This document shows, one piece after another, positions 1-8,896 of a stretch of 52,515 bases of DNA. A program made the position numbers and the translations under genes. Every line of letters starts with the position of its first letter. The first letter of the stretch is position 1. The stretch is taken from the NCBI GenBank assembly GCA_029567325.1, contig JAKQLF010000248.1, forward strand, positions 1-52,515, written 5' to 3'. This stretch comes from Bacteroidota bacterium (GTDB lineage: Bacteria > Bacteroidota > Bacteroidia > Chitinophagales > Saprospiraceae). A model generated the notes under the pieces. It ran no database searches, was not told where the DNA came from, and saw only the letters and a list, made by a program, of their open reading frames with translations.

Positions 1-1612
1 TCAATACATCCAACAAGTCTTGTGTTACTGGGCTTGGACTAGTTCCTGGCGTGTAATCATCATACCACAAACCAATCGCTGCTAGTACAACGCCACCAAC
101 TGCTTGCAATTCAATTCTGGTTACATCATCTTCCAATCTTCTGCCGTTAGGGAAACCATCCATGTTTGGAATGAACTCCATATCTGCCGAAGCATTGTAA
201 GGTGCAGTTGTAAGACCAAGTACTGCTGCCTGAACCAATCCAAGTGCATTGAATGATGCGCTTGTTCTCAATGTTGGAGGTACCGCCATATTCAATCTCA
301 ACATATCACCACCATTGGGTAAGAAGTTATTGATAAATGGTTTACCTGCGGCCAATGGATTGCCATTTTTGCCCGTTGCCAATTGATAAGGAATGGCATT
401 AGGAGCTCCTGTATGAAATATTGGCCACAAATCCACTGATCTTGGCTTTCCCGGAATCAATAATAATGATCCATAAGTCTCGAAAGCTGTGCCCGTAAGG
501 TCAGTTCCCAATAATGCAGATACTCCATCCTTTCCATTTCTAAAATCAAATGAACCTAAAGCTGCAGATTGAATTCTCAGTGGTGCAAAAGAAGGAACTG
601 CTCCGCCAAATTGTGAATCATCCATGTACAATGCCAATTCAGGATTGTAGAAATATTCATCAAGTGTTGTTTCACCAATTTCATCATAAGGAGTGATAGA
701 GTTCCAGAAATCTTTTCTTCCTATTGGAATAACTGCCTCATTTGTCAAAGGCATACCCAATCTTGAAACCTGTACCCAATCTCCACCAAAAGTAGGATTG
801 GTTGTAGCGCTTAATGTGGTGATAGCAGGTCTGCTTGCAGATGCCCATACACCAATTACATAATCGCCATCCAGGATATTAGCTGGTGTTTCTGATGCTC
901 CAGCTTTTAATAATGTTGTAATAGGTACTTGGATTGCCAATGCACTCACATTGTAACAAGCCAATCCGTCACGCGGCTTTCCTGCTTGTCTTGGTGCATC
1001 TCCTAGGTCAAAAATTCCACCTAAATCAACGAAAAATGGATCGTCAGTAGGTCCTGCAAAAACAGTTTCGCCTGTTGTAGCAGTGGTAATTCCAGAATTC
1101 CAAACTGCTGCATATCCTGTATTCAAACCAGCACCTCCCATGATTGACCTGTTACCAATATTATTTGGTGGTACTATGCCATTTTCAATGATGGTTTCAA
1201 AAGTCAATCCGCCGTCCATACTACGCTCTAAAGTGTAGGTTGCTTTCTGATTTTGCTTTCCAAGTCTGATATAAAAAAATGTAGAAGGATCTTCATTTAC
1301 TATTTTGAAAGTAAACCTGTAAGTAATTTCATCTCCTGGTTTTGAAGCATCATTGTCGACGTGAATTTCATATCTGATATTTTCACCAAAAGTGTAATAA
1401 TTTGGACCTCCTTGCGGTAATTGTAACGGTACATACGTAGCGATCAAGGTTACCGTATTTGGATTGTCTGGACTTCTGAATGCATATAAATCTACATTGT
1501 CTGCCAGAGGATCATTGGCAATCAAAGGCGCCTCCCTGTGGCTCGAAGCCATCAATGCATTGCATGTCAGTATGACTGATAGCAATGTTAATATATTATA
1601 TAATTTCTTCAT
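1..1612 (-). CDS. DUF4331 exported protein, copy 2 (3' end cut by window edge)
   Basis: The reading frame is open from the ATG at 1612 to the left edge, about 537 codons, so its stop lies outside the window. The protein begins with a signal peptide (MKKLYNILTLLSVILT...) followed by the SSHREAPLI motif typical of DUF4331 proteins. It is a close paralogue of the gene at 1648-3357: both share GGPNYY, the GENIRYEIH strand, VWASASRPA, FINNFLPNGGDMLRLNMAVP and the NMDGFPNGRRLEDDV block near the C-terminus. The paralogue is 569 residues, so roughly 30 residues are missing here. The ATG lies 35 bases after the stop of the upstream paralogue, which suggests one transcript. The molecular function of DUF4331 is not established; export to the periplasm or surface is inferred from the signal peptide. 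Confidence 0.85.
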   Translation of the reverse strand, partial: MKKLYNILTLLSVILTCNALMASSHREAPLIANDPLADNVDLYAFRSPDNPNTVTLIATYVPLQLPQGGPNYYTFGENIRYEIHVDNDASKPGDEITYRFTFKIVNEDPSTFFYIRLGKQNQKATYTLERSMDGGLTFETIIENGIVPPNNIGNRSIMGGAGLNTGYAAVWNSGITTATTGETVFAGPTDDPFFVDLGGIFDLGDAPRQAGKPRDGLACYNVSALAIQVPITTLLKAGASETPANILDGDYVIGVWASASRPAITTLSATTNPTFGGDWVQVSRLGMPLTNEAVIPIGRKDFWNSITPYDEIGETTLDEYFYNPELALYMDDSQFGGAVPSFAPLRIQSAALGSFDFRNGKDGVSALLGTDLTGTAFETYGSLLLIPGKPRSVDLWPIFHTGAPNAIPYQLATGKNGNPLAAGKPFINNFLPNGGDMLRLNMAVPPTLRTSASFNALGLVQAAVLGLTTAPYNASADMEFIPNMDGFPNGRRLEDDVTRIELQAVGGVVLAAIGLWYDDYTPGTSPSPVTQDLLDVL

Positions 1613-1647
1613 TTGTATTTAATTGAATATCTTTTGATAAATAGGAT

Positions 1648-3357
1648 TTATTTTATTTCAGTTCCTCTCCAAGGCAATGCCATGTATGGGAATGTTGTTT
1701 GAAATGGTGCGTCATTTTTGTCAACTCCAGTGCTGTAACTCAATACACCAACCAAATTTGGAGTAACAGGTCCAACCAAATTGGTAGGATCATAATCATC
1801 ATACCATAGTCCAATTGCTGCAAGCACAACTCCGCCTACCGCTTGTAATTCGATTGCTGTAACATCATCCTCCAATCTTCTTCCATTTGGAAATCCATCC
1901 ATATTTGGAATAGAATCTAGGTAATTATTCAAATTGTATCTATTGTCAGTAAGACCTAGTACAGCCGCATAAACGAGACCTAATCTGTTGAAATCTGGGC
2001 TATTTCTTGGAGTTACAGGAACTGCCATATTCAATCTCAACATATCACCACCGTTTGGAAGAAAGTTGTTTATAAATGGTTTGCCAAAACCTTTGACTGG
2101 GTCGCCATTTTTGCCTGTAGCCAATTGATATGGTCTCAAATTTGGAACTCCAGTATGAAATATTGGCCATAAATCCACAGACCTAGGTTTGCCTGGAATC
2201 AATAACAAATCACCAAATGGTTCGAATGCTGTTCCTGCAACGTCGCCATTTTTCAAAGCTGAAACGCCGTCAGCACCATTGCTAAAATCAAAAGCACCTA
2301 AAGATTTTTTCTGAATTCTCAATGCTGAAAATGCTGGAACTGCTCCACCAAATTGTGCATCATCCATGTACAAAGCCAATTCTGGATTGTAGAAAAAGTT
2401 GTCCATAGTTGTATCAGCAAATTCCATGTATGGAGTCATTCTATTCCACATATCTTTGAATCCAATAGGAATCACAGCCTCATTTGTCAAGGGCATTCCC
2501 AATCTTGAAACTTGCACCCAATCTCCAGAATATGAACTACTGTCTGATGTTGTCAAAGTTTTTACAGCTGGTCTGCTTGCAGAAGCCCAAACTCCAATGA
2601 TGTAGTCGCTATCCAATATAGTAGATGGAGTACTTGCTGCTCCCGCTTTTAACAAAACACTGATCGGAATTTTCAAAGACAAAGTGTGTACATTGAATTT
2701 TGCCAATCCGTCTCTTGCTGGCTCGCCACCTTGTCTTGGTGCATTTCCTAAATCAAAAATAGCTCCCAAGTCTACAAAAAATGGATCGTCTACAGGACCC
2801 GCAAAAACTTGCTCACCTGAACTAGCTGTTGTAATTGCTGAGTTCCAAATGCTTGCATATGAAGCATTTAAACCTGCACCACTTTCTATTGATCTTGGAC
2901 CTATATTGTTGGGTGGAACTACTCCATCAGTCACTATTGTTTGGAATGTCATACCACCATCAATACTTCTTTGTAAAGTGTAGGTGGTTTTGAGATTTTG
3001 TTTTCCCAATCTGATATTGAAAAAAGTAGTAGGGTCTTCGTTGATAACTTTGAATGTAAATCTGTATGTAATTTCGTCTCCTGGCTTTGAAGCATCATTG
3101 TCTATGTGAATTTCATATCTGATGTTTTCACCAAAAGAATAGTAATTTGGTCCACCATATGCTACCTCTGCCGGAATATAATTGGCAATGATGGTTATGG
3201 TGGATGGGTCATCCGGGCTTCTGAATGCGTATAAATCTGTATTGTCTGCGAGTGGATCACTGGCGATCAGTGGCGCCTCCCGGTGTGATGATGCCCGCAA
3301 GCTGATTCCCATCAGCAGTGCAGCGCACATGGAAAATAGTATAATTCTAAACTTCAT
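1648..3357 (-). CDS. DUF4331 exported protein, copy 1
   Basis: A 569-residue protein with an N-terminal signal peptide (about residues 1-22, MKFRIILFSMCAALLMGISL) followed by SSHREAPLI, the usual start of mature DUF4331 proteins. The body contains blocks of beta-rich sequence and the conserved C-terminal region NMDGFPNGRRLEDDVTAIE. No lipobox, transmembrane helix or type IX sorting domain is visible. It is the first gene of a tandem pair with the gene at 1-1612. The sigma/anti-sigma operon lies upstream on the same strand but is separated by about 680 bases and a terminator, so it is probably a separate unit. Function unknown; regulation by the neighbouring ECF pair is only a guess from position. 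Confidence 0.88.
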   Translation of the reverse strand: MKFRIILFSMCAALLMGISLRASSHREAPLIASDPLADNTDLYAFRSPDDPSTITIIANYIPAEVAYGGPNYYSFGENIRYEIHIDNDASKPGDEITYRFTFKVINEDPTTFFNIRLGKQNLKTTYTLQRSIDGGMTFQTIVTDGVVPPNNIGPRSIESGAGLNASYASIWNSAITTASSGEQVFAGPVDDPFFVDLGAIFDLGNAPRQGGEPARDGLAKFNVHTLSLKIPISVLLKAGAASTPSTILDSDYIIGVWASASRPAVKTLTTSDSSSYSGDWVQVSRLGMPLTNEAVIPIGFKDMWNRMTPYMEFADTTMDNFFYNPELALYMDDAQFGGAVPAFSALRIQKKSLGAFDFSNGADGVSALKNGDVAGTAFEPFGDLLLIPGKPRSVDLWPIFHTGVPNLRPYQLATGKNGDPVKGFGKPFINNFLPNGGDMLRLNMAVPVTPRNSPDFNRLGLVYAAVLGLTDNRYNLNNYLDSIPNMDGFPNGRRLEDDVTAIELQAVGGVVLAAIGLWYDDYDPTNLVGPVTPNLVGVLSYSTGVDKNDAPFQTTFPYMALPWRGTEIK

Positions 3358-3951
3358 AACTTAATAAATTTTTAATGTTAAAAGAAATTTTGAGATCGGT
3401 TGCAATCATTTACGAGTGCTTTTTCCGAATTGGATTTATTATTTAAATGTTTTTTAAAAAAATATTTTATTTTCTATAAGTTGGCTTGCTATGCCCTCGA
3501 AGTGATGTGATTTGGGATTAATACAAAAGGCCATTGGTGATCTTCATTTTTTATTTCCATGATTGATCTTAAGCCGTTTTACATTTTTTGCGCAATTGGT
3601 ATGGTTTTTTATAAATCAGGTGGGTATTTTTTAAAGCTCAATGAATTATGGAAGAATGAGCTGGTGGTTACAGATTTCATGGATTTTAAAGGGACAATTT
3701 CAAAAGTGATTGCGCTTTCTACCCCATGACTAAGTATGCAACGGCTTAGGGTAGACGCTTGTTTGTCATAAAAAAGGTGAGCTAGTTTATTATTTGTAAT
3801 CGATCACACTTTGAATAATAATTGTATAAAGATTTGAAAGTCAATTCTTCCAAAGAATGAATAGATAATTATAAAAATGAAATTCTATAGAAGGAATTTG
3901 AAATGGTGGCCTAAAGAAGATTTGGATAATCTATAGGTAGTCACCTAAATT
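3358..3951. other. Gene-free spacer between the DUF4331 pair and the sigma operon
   Basis: No credible coding frame was found. The stretch is AT-rich and must hold the promoter of the DUF4331 pair, but I could not find a clear TAnnTTTG box. One weak, bulged inverted repeat is visible (CTACCC near 3719-3724 against GGGTAG near 3749-3754). Confidence 0.4.
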
Positions 3952-3988
3952 AAAAAAGAAGTTATATACACGATACAACTTCTTTTTT
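3952..3988 (-). terminator. Rho-independent terminator of the sigma/anti-sigma operon
   Basis: A 12-bp perfect stem (3952-3963 against 3977-3988) closes a 13-base loop and ends in a run of T on the minus strand. It sits 51 bases after the anti-sigma stop codon. The A/T runs on both sides could let it work in both directions. Confidence 0.8.
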
Positions 3989-4038
3989 ATAAAATTTATA
4001 AATGGACACTTTATTGACCGTATCCTGAAAATTTAAAC

Positions 4039-4821
4039 TTATACACCTACTGTACAAATCAACTTTGCAAGATTTGGAGCAAGACTTCCGCCTCTCGGCT
4101 CTATGGTTATGGCATAAGTTCCAGTGCCATTTTCAAAGTCAACAGGAATAATGTCTGTACCATCACCCCTGAAAGTTGAGAGAGGAATTGGATTTATACC
4201 ATCCTTCAATGACCACAGTTGGAAAACTTCATTCTCCGCGATCAAAGGTAAACGTCGGATTTGTATATAATTCTCCTTGCTATTGTCATTGATGTGGAAG
4301 AACAGTTGGGTTTCCTGGAATCCAGGAGTAGCACTCATGATCAATTTCCTGCTATCCGGATCATTTATTTTGCGCAACAAGTCAATGGTTTTGTTTTGCT
4401 CGTCTCTCAAAGAATCACACTTTGCCTGAGAATCCGCATAAGTTGATTGCATTTGATCCATCTTACCTTTCAAATTAAAGAAGCTATAGGCTCCAATAAT
4501 CAGCGTGAGGGCCAATAAACCGGTCAACCATGGTAATAAGGAGCCAAAACCAGCACTAGCAGGAGGTGGTGAAACAGTTGGTGATTTGATTCCACCCATT
4601 TGCCTGATAGAATCCAAAATATTGTCTTCAACACCTTGCCTCGGTTCTATACCCATTGCCTTTGCATAGTTGTGCAAAGCATTTTCAATATCAATTTTAT
4701 CTTTTCTAAGCTCAGGAAATTCCTGGAGATACCCTTCAACCTCTTGTCTTTCACTCTCGGACAAGAGATCTAGAATATAGTATTCCAGCAAACCCGATAA
4801 CCTTATTTCCTCAATAGTCAT
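4039..4821 (-). CDS. RskA-type anti-sigma factor
   Basis: A 260-residue membrane protein of the anti-sigma-K factor (RskA) type. Residues 1-80 form a helical, acidic cytoplasmic sigma-binding region (LSESERQEVEGYL). A single transmembrane helix follows at about 93-115 (LLPWLTGLLALTLIIGAYSF). A coiled stretch at about 118-150 leads into the RskA C-terminal domain at about 165-260 (VFQLWSLKDG, GTGTYAITIEPRGGS), which lies outside the cytoplasm in this family. The gene starts 9 bases after the stop of the ECF sigma gene, the usual sigma then anti-sigma order. Role inferred: it holds the sigma factor at the inner membrane until a signal triggers its breakdown. The signal cannot be seen from sequence. 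Confidence 0.85.
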   Translation of the reverse strand: MTIEEIRLSGLLEYYILDLLSESERQEVEGYLQEFPELRKDKIDIENALHNYAKAMGIEPRQGVEDNILDSIRQMGGIKSPTVSPPPASAGFGSLLPWLTGLLALTLIIGAYSFFNLKGKMDQMQSTYADSQAKCDSLRDEQNKTIDLLRKINDPDSRKLIMSATPGFQETQLFFHINDNSKENYIQIRRLPLIAENEVFQLWSLKDGINPIPLSTFRGDGTDIIPVDFENGTGTYAITIEPRGGSLAPNLAKLICTVGV

Positions 4822-4830
4822 ATCTATACT

Positions 4831-5415
4831 TTATAAAAGTCCTTTCAACAATAATAAAAGCAGAATTATGAATCCAAACAGCAGTGATGACTCCTTGTCG
4901 AGTTTTTCCCTTAATATATCAATCGCCTTCTTTACCCTTGTTTTGATTGTACCAAGTGGTAGATCCAACTCCTCTGATAGTTCACTTTGGGAATAACCAC
5001 GCAGGTAGAGATAGTCCAATACGATTGAGTACTTATCTTCCATTCCTTCGAGGAGTTTTTTTGCATCCATTGAAAACTCTCTGGATTCAGTAAAACTACT
5101 ACTATGTACGTTATTATCAAGTGAAATGGTTTTTTTCTCAGCTTGGAATTTCTGCGTTCTGGAAATATCTATTGAAGAATTGCGTAAAATGTTGATCATC
5201 CACGTGTACAAAGTTGATTTCGTCGCATCATACTGGTCAATTTTACTCCAAACTTTCATAAAAGTGTTCTGAAGTGCTTCCTCGGCATACATTTCATTTC
5301 GCAATTGTCTCAACGCGACACCATGAAGTGCGGCGGCATAATGTTTGTATAACAGCCTAAGTCCTTGTTCATTTCCGGACTTTATGAGTTCAATAATTTG
5401 AAGGTCGATTGTCAT
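4831..5415 (-). CDS. ECF sigma factor (SigK-like) with hydrophobic C-terminal tail
   Basis: A 194-residue extracytoplasmic-function sigma factor. Region 2 is visible at about residues 20-90 (AEEALQNTFMKVWSKIDQYD, TWMINILRNSSID) and region 4 at about 120-172 (YLRGYSQSELSEELDLPLGT, IKTRVKKAIDILREKL). It forms an operon with the RskA-type anti-sigma gene 9 bases downstream. Oddly, the last 19 residues are almost purely hydrophobic (SSLLFGFIILLLLLLKGLL), long enough to cross or anchor to a membrane. The reading was checked on the DNA, and the frame stays in phase to the TAA at 4831. No TAnnTTTG box was recognised upstream of the ATG. Confidence 0.9.
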   Translation of the reverse strand: MTIDLQIIELIKSGNEQGLRLLYKHYAAALHGVALRQLRNEMYAEEALQNTFMKVWSKIDQYDATKSTLYTWMINILRNSSIDISRTQKFQAEKKTISLDNNVHSSSFTESREFSMDAKKLLEGMEDKYSIVLDYLYLRGYSQSELSEELDLPLGTIKTRVKKAIDILREKLDKESSLLFGFIILLLLLLKGLL

Positions 5416-5830
5416 TGATTGATTTTTCAGATGCTAAACTAAATACAGAATGCTAATTTGACAGTTTAAGTCATATTTATGTTGTAATTCTTGTAATAAA
5501 AAAAATGAATATTTGTTTTCGAGCACAACAAAATAATTTCATTCATAAATAAAAAAGGCGTTTTCACTTTTGAAAACGCCTTTTTTATTTATCCAACTTT
5601 CAAAATTGACTGTCCAGAGTATTTGATTTCTTGACAAGTCTACTTTAGTTGGCTATTAAACTAGGATAAGGAAAATGTCTTATAAGTAATTCAATCAATT
5701 GTGTTTGCAAATGCTTATTCAGAAGTTAATAACTTAAAAGCTGCAAATAGTTGAACATAATTGATCGTGATCAACAAACTTTTAAAATTTCTCTTGTTCA
5801 TGATAAAAGCTTTTTAAGATTAATCAAATT
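5416..5830. other. Spacer between the two sigma genes
   Basis: No coding frame is seen. The spacer contains a strong terminator at 5551-5586 belonging to the upstream sigma gene (5831-6328). The remaining sequence is AT-rich and should carry the promoter of the downstream sigma/anti-sigma operon, which I could not pin down. Confidence 0.4.
5551..5586 (-). terminator. Strong terminator after the orphan ECF sigma gene
   Basis: A perfect 15-bp stem (5551-5565 against 5572-5586) with a 6-base loop, GC-rich in the middle and flanked by A and T runs. On the minus strand it ends in six T. It separates the orphan sigma gene from the sigma/anti-sigma operon. Confidence 0.88.
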
Positions 5831-6328
5831 TTATGAGTTCAGTATTTCACCGCCCAAAACTCCCTTAAGGAATCTTCTGGCATAAAATATTCTACTTTTG
5901 ATAGTGCCGATGGGAACATCCATAAGTTCAGCAATCTCATCGTACTGGTAGCCCTCAAAATACATCATGAAGGGTTTTGCTTGATCTTCAGGAAGCTGGT
6001 CAATATATTTTGAAATTCTTTCCATCTCTAATGACGAGTAACCGTTGTTTTCTGAATGTGAAGGTGATAAGTTGTAAACTCTGTCGGCATTGTTGATTCT
6101 CACTTTGGCTTTTCTATATCCATTGATAAAAGTATTCCTGATGATGGTGCTCATCCATGCCTTAAAGTTGGTGCCTTCTTCAAACCTTTCCATACATTCA
6201 AACGCTTTTAAAAATGACTCTTGCATCAAATCTGCAGCATTGTTCACATCCCTTGTCAACTTCATGGAAAATCCAAGAAATAGTGGCTTGAAGGTTTCAT
6301 ATCTTTTTGCAAATTCTAAAGTATTCAT
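5831..6328 (-). CDS. Orphan ECF sigma factor
   Basis: An ECF sigma factor of about 165 residues. Region 2 is at about residues 15-75 (NNAADLMQESFLKAFECMER, NFKAWMSTIIRNTFINGYRK) and region 4 near the C-terminus (EGYQYDEIAELMDVPIGTIK, SRIFYARRFLKGVL). I place the start at the ATG at 6328. The frame extends to a GTG at 6355, but that would put an AGGAGG directly against the start with no spacing, and the region 2 alignment begins naturally at MNTLEFAKRY. No anti-sigma gene is adjacent; the divergent neighbour at 6617 is of unknown function. This factor is a natural candidate for reading the GAAC-N20-TCT boxes found upstream of stress-type genes to its right (inference). Confidence 0.88.
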   Translation of the reverse strand: MNTLEFAKRYETFKPLFLGFSMKLTRDVNNAADLMQESFLKAFECMERFEEGTNFKAWMSTIIRNTFINGYRKAKVRINNADRVYNLSPSHSENNGYSSLEMERISKYIDQLPEDQAKPFMMYFEGYQYDEIAELMDVPIGTIKSRIFYARRFLKGVLGGEILNS

Positions 6329-6378
6329 CTCTTTAAATTTTATGGTTAGTAACACCTCCTATAAGACAATAGCCGTGC

Positions 6379-6386
6379 CAAATATA
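6379..6386 (-). promoter_or_regulatory. Candidate -7 box for the orphan sigma gene
   Basis: The minus strand reads TATATTTG, a full match to the Bacteroidetes TAnnTTTG -7 element, 51 bases before the chosen ATG. The nearest upstream TTG is 25 bases away, longer than the usual 19-20, so the -33 element is weak. This suggests housekeeping transcription rather than autoregulation. Confidence 0.35.
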
Positions 6387-6616
6387 TAACTGATTGTTTA
6401 TCATTACTTTACAACATATTTGTTTAAAATTATTTTCTGATATTTAAGAAATTCCTGTATTTCAGAATTCAAAAAGTAGATTATTTGCTAGAAATTTGCA
6501 CAGACAGCCCTTTTTTATTTGACCTATCTTTTTTTGTCTCCATTTTTTAAAACATTCTCGATTTAAAAAACGTATTGGAGAAGATGCTATAACAGTCCTA
6601 TAAAAAATTTCAAATC

Positions 6617-7123
6617 ATGACAACCACATCATTATACAAAGTTTGGCATAAGCTAAACGACGATACTTTTGAACTCATCAGCAAAGTCGGTAAAGAATGC
6701 CATATGGAAATAGTTACCAATCATTCTGAATTTGAAAGTAATTTTTTTGGCACCAACGGTGAATTCATCAGGGGCATTAGAGGAAATGAACCTTCTACGA
6801 TTGACTTTCTCAACGAACAAAATAAAGTAATTGCTTCTACAAGAACCGTTAAGCAATTTTTCATGACTTATGTTTTGAATATTGGTCAAGAATCTTATTT
6901 GGTCAGTGCTGACAATAATCCGTTTGCATCCATAACCATAAGTCAAGGGAGTAATAAATTGATCAAAGTTGAAAAGGATCACAAGGGAGGAGATGATAAA
7001 CTTTCTTATTTGATTAATTCTCCCTCTTACCCTTTGCTTTTAGATTGTCTGGTTATGCATCTTTTTATGCCGCTATTTCAAATTAAGCAGAATTACAAAA
7101 CTCCAAGTTTGTCAAGCAAATAG
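6617..7123 (+). CDS. Uncharacterised 168-residue protein
   Basis: A soluble-looking protein with no signal peptide, transmembrane helix or cysteine-rich motif. It appears mostly beta-rich in the middle (FFMTYVLNIGQESYLVSADN) with a basic tail. I do not recognise a family. It is divergent from the orphan ECF sigma gene and is followed by a terminator at 7211-7244. Its place beside an orphan sigma factor makes a regulatory or stress role possible, but nothing in the sequence shows it. Confidence 0.75.
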   Translation: MTTTSLYKVWHKLNDDTFELISKVGKECHMEIVTNHSEFESNFFGTNGEFIRGIRGNEPSTIDFLNEQNKVIASTRTVKQFFMTYVLNIGQESYLVSADNNPFASITISQGSNKLIKVEKDHKGGDDKLSYLINSPSYPLLLDCLVMHLFMPLFQIKQNYKTPSLSSK

Positions 7124-7210
7124 GCCTAATGAAGCGGTGGCTGATAACTTTTCTTCTTTTTTTGGGGATTAGAGCACTACTGATTTAAAGTTTTTATTTG
7201 TTGTAATAAA

Positions 7211-7244
7211 AAAAAGAGCCCTATCCAGCGATAGAGCTCTTTTT
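7211..7244. terminator. Bidirectional terminator between convergent genes
   Basis: A 9-bp plus 4-bp stem with one mismatch (7211-7224 against 7231-7244), a 6-base loop, and A/T runs on both sides. It lies between the stop of the plus-strand gene at 7123 and the stop of the minus-strand DUF1328 gene at 7277, so it can serve both. Confidence 0.82.
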
Positions 7245-7276
7245 ATGTCAATCAGAAATTTGTTTTGACAAATTAC

Positions 7277-7441
7277 TTATGCGCGCTTGAATAATGAAGC
7301 TACCAGAGAAATGACCAGTAATACAACAAAAAGGTAGAAAACAATCTTTGCTATCCCTGCAGCACCTGCGGCAATTCCTCCAAATCCAAAAACTGCAGCT
7401 ATCAGCGCAATTATGAAAAACCAAAGAGCTATTCGTAACAT
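7277..7441 (-). CDS. DUF1328 small membrane protein (YtjA type)
   Basis: A 54-residue protein read directly from the minus strand: [20 protein letters not shown], then [20 protein letters not shown] and a basic end SLFKRA. Two hydrophobic helices separated by a small glycine/alanine linker, the FGFGGIA signature and the length fit the DUF1328 family of small inner-membrane proteins, often found among stress genes in Bacteroidetes and Proteobacteria. A GAAC-N20-TCTA promoter-like site lies 35 bases upstream. A terminator lies downstream at 7211-7244, so it is probably transcribed alone. The function of DUF1328 is unknown. Confidence 0.9.
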   Translation of the reverse strand: MLRIALWFFIIALIAAVFGFGGIAAGAAGIAKIVFYLFVVLLVISLVASLFKRA

Positions 7442-7753
7442 GATTATATATTTTAAATTATTAAATGCTTTATATTAGATAGTCTCATCTCATTAATTTG
7501 TTCAATTATAGTTTTCTTGCAATTATCTTTCTTTAAATGAAAATTTACCACTATTCCACCTCTAATAGTTGAAAACTCTTAGCTAGGAAAATACAATGAA
7601 GCAACTATTCTGATCAATCCATATTCCGTTTGGTATATATTCTCAAAATTGCAAAACATTGTGATTGGAAGAAGGGTTATACCTTATGTGACCAAAAAGT
7701 TTGGTTACCGCCATTCAAAATCAAATTCCGAAATCAATTAAAGCAATTATTTT
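7442..7753. other. Divergent spacer, DUF1328 to EEP gene
   Basis: No coding frame. It contains the GAAC-N20-TCTA box of the DUF1328 gene at 7476-7503. I see no clear promoter for the rightward EEP gene. Confidence 0.4.
7476..7503 (-). promoter_or_regulatory. GAAC-N20-TCTA box upstream of DUF1328 gene
   Basis: On the minus strand GAACAAAT begins at 7503 and TCTA ends at 7476, with exactly 20 bases between GAAC and TCTA. The box ends 35 bases before the ATG at 7441. The same pattern precedes the genes starting at 8948, 17350 and 26218. It resembles ECF-type promoters, in which GAAC is the core of the -35 element and TCT part of the -10. Confidence 0.55.
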
Positions 7754-8695
7754 TTGAAAATAATATTCACAGCTTTCCTATTCATTTTGACTATCCTACC
7801 TTTTAGCAAAAACAGAAGTTGGATTTTCAGAATGCCCCTCTATTTGAGTTTACAAGTGCTTGTGATCTCTTTTATATATTTTATTTATTGTATCATCACC
7901 TTATCAGATTCATACGATTGGTTATATCTTATACTACTCTTGTTTGTTTTAATCATCCAGCTAAAAAGAGTACTGGGTTTTGCCTTGGACTTCAGAAGGC
8001 AAGTACCCAATTATGACCCTTTGAGCTTTTCATCCAATACATTTTCATTGATATCATACAATGTGTATCAACACAATGAAAAATACGAAGAAGTTGTCTC
8101 CTATCTCAAATCCATCAACTCAGATATCTTGTTGCTCATGGAAGTTGATGATCTTTGGGCGCAGAAAATTAAAGCTTTAGAATATTCTTACGGCGTGAAT
8201 GTGCCTTTGGACAATACCTATGGTATGATTTTACTTTCTAAATATCCAATCATAAAAAGTGAAATTCTATATCGGGTAGAGGAAGATGTGCCTTCTATTG
8301 TTGCAGACATTAAAATCGGAGAAAAAGTAGTTCATTTTTGTACTGCCCACCCAAGACCGCCTGTCCCTCCAGAAAGTGATTCTTCCATTCCCAAAGAGTT
8401 GGAATTGATTCACCTTGCAAACTCCCTCAAGCAAGTACCCCACAACCATATTTTGGTGGTAGGTGATATGAATGATGTGCCTTGGAGTTCCAGTTCAAAA
8501 AAATTCAAAAAATCAACCAAACTCAAAGATCCAAGAATTGGTCGTGGTTTGTTTGGCACTTTTCCATCCTATTTTCCCATCATGATTCCATTAGATCACA
8601 TCTATTGCTCAGAGGACTTTTCTGTCAAAGAAATCAAAACGCTGGCTGCAAATGGTTCTGATCACTTGCCCATCTATGTGGAATTTGGACTTTAG
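7754..8695 (+). CDS. Membrane-anchored endonuclease/exonuclease/phosphatase (EEP) family protein
   Basis: A 313-residue protein with three N-terminal hydrophobic helices (about 2-17, 28-50 and 55-75) and an EEP catalytic domain from about residue 95. Visible family motifs are SLISYNVYQHNEKYEEV (metal-site Asn), LLLMEVDD (metal-binding Glu), TAHPRPP (His), VVGDMNDVPWS (the D-x-N motif) and NGSDHLPIYV (catalytic DH near the end). The domain is expected to hydrolyse phosphodiester or phosphomonoester bonds at the outer face of the membrane; the substrate is unknown. There is no ATG before residue 27, so I use the TTG at 7754, which keeps the first helix; an in-frame stop lies just before it at 7739. 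No frameshift is needed to explain this. Confidence 0.85.
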   Translation: MKIIFTAFLFILTILPFSKNRSWIFRMPLYLSLQVLVISFIYFIYCIITLSDSYDWLYLILLLFVLIIQLKRVLGFALDFRRQVPNYDPLSFSSNTFSLISYNVYQHNEKYEEVVSYLKSINSDILLLMEVDDLWAQKIKALEYSYGVNVPLDNTYGMILLSKYPIIKSEILYRVEEDVPSIVADIKIGEKVVHFCTAHPRPPVPPESDSSIPKELELIHLANSLKQVPHNHILVVGDMNDVPWSSSSKKFKKSTKLKDPRIGRGLFGTFPSYFPIMIPLDHIYCSEDFSVKEIKTLAANGSDHLPIYVEFGL

Positions 8696-8745
8696 TATGA
8701 AGTAAGTTTATCTAAAAAATAAATTTCTGTACTTAAGATTCAAAC

Positions 8746-8767
8746 AAAGGTCCATACAAAGACCTTT
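8746..8767 (+). terminator. Weak hairpin after the EEP gene
   Basis: A 7-bp stem (AAAGGTC at 8746-8752 against 8761-8767) with an 8-base loop, followed by only a short T run. It could be a weak terminator 50 bases after the EEP stop. Confidence 0.35.
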
Positions 8768-8896
8768 TCAAAAAAAAACATAACATCAATTCGCTTTTGA
8801 ATTAAAAATTGAAGACATTTTAAGTCATACCTGTCTCATTTATGAAATATTAGCAGCGCTCTTTCTTCATAAATAGCCGAAGTAACAATTATAATG

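Noticed and set aside
6329-6355. GTG start for the orphan sigma factor
   Set aside because: It would leave no space between AGGAGG and the start codon and adds residues unlike the family; the ATG at 6328 is preferred.
7640-7760. Frameshift or truncation at the start of the EEP gene
   Set aside because: The TTG at 7754 gives the complete first transmembrane helix and normal family length, and no homologous sequence was seen upstream in other frames.
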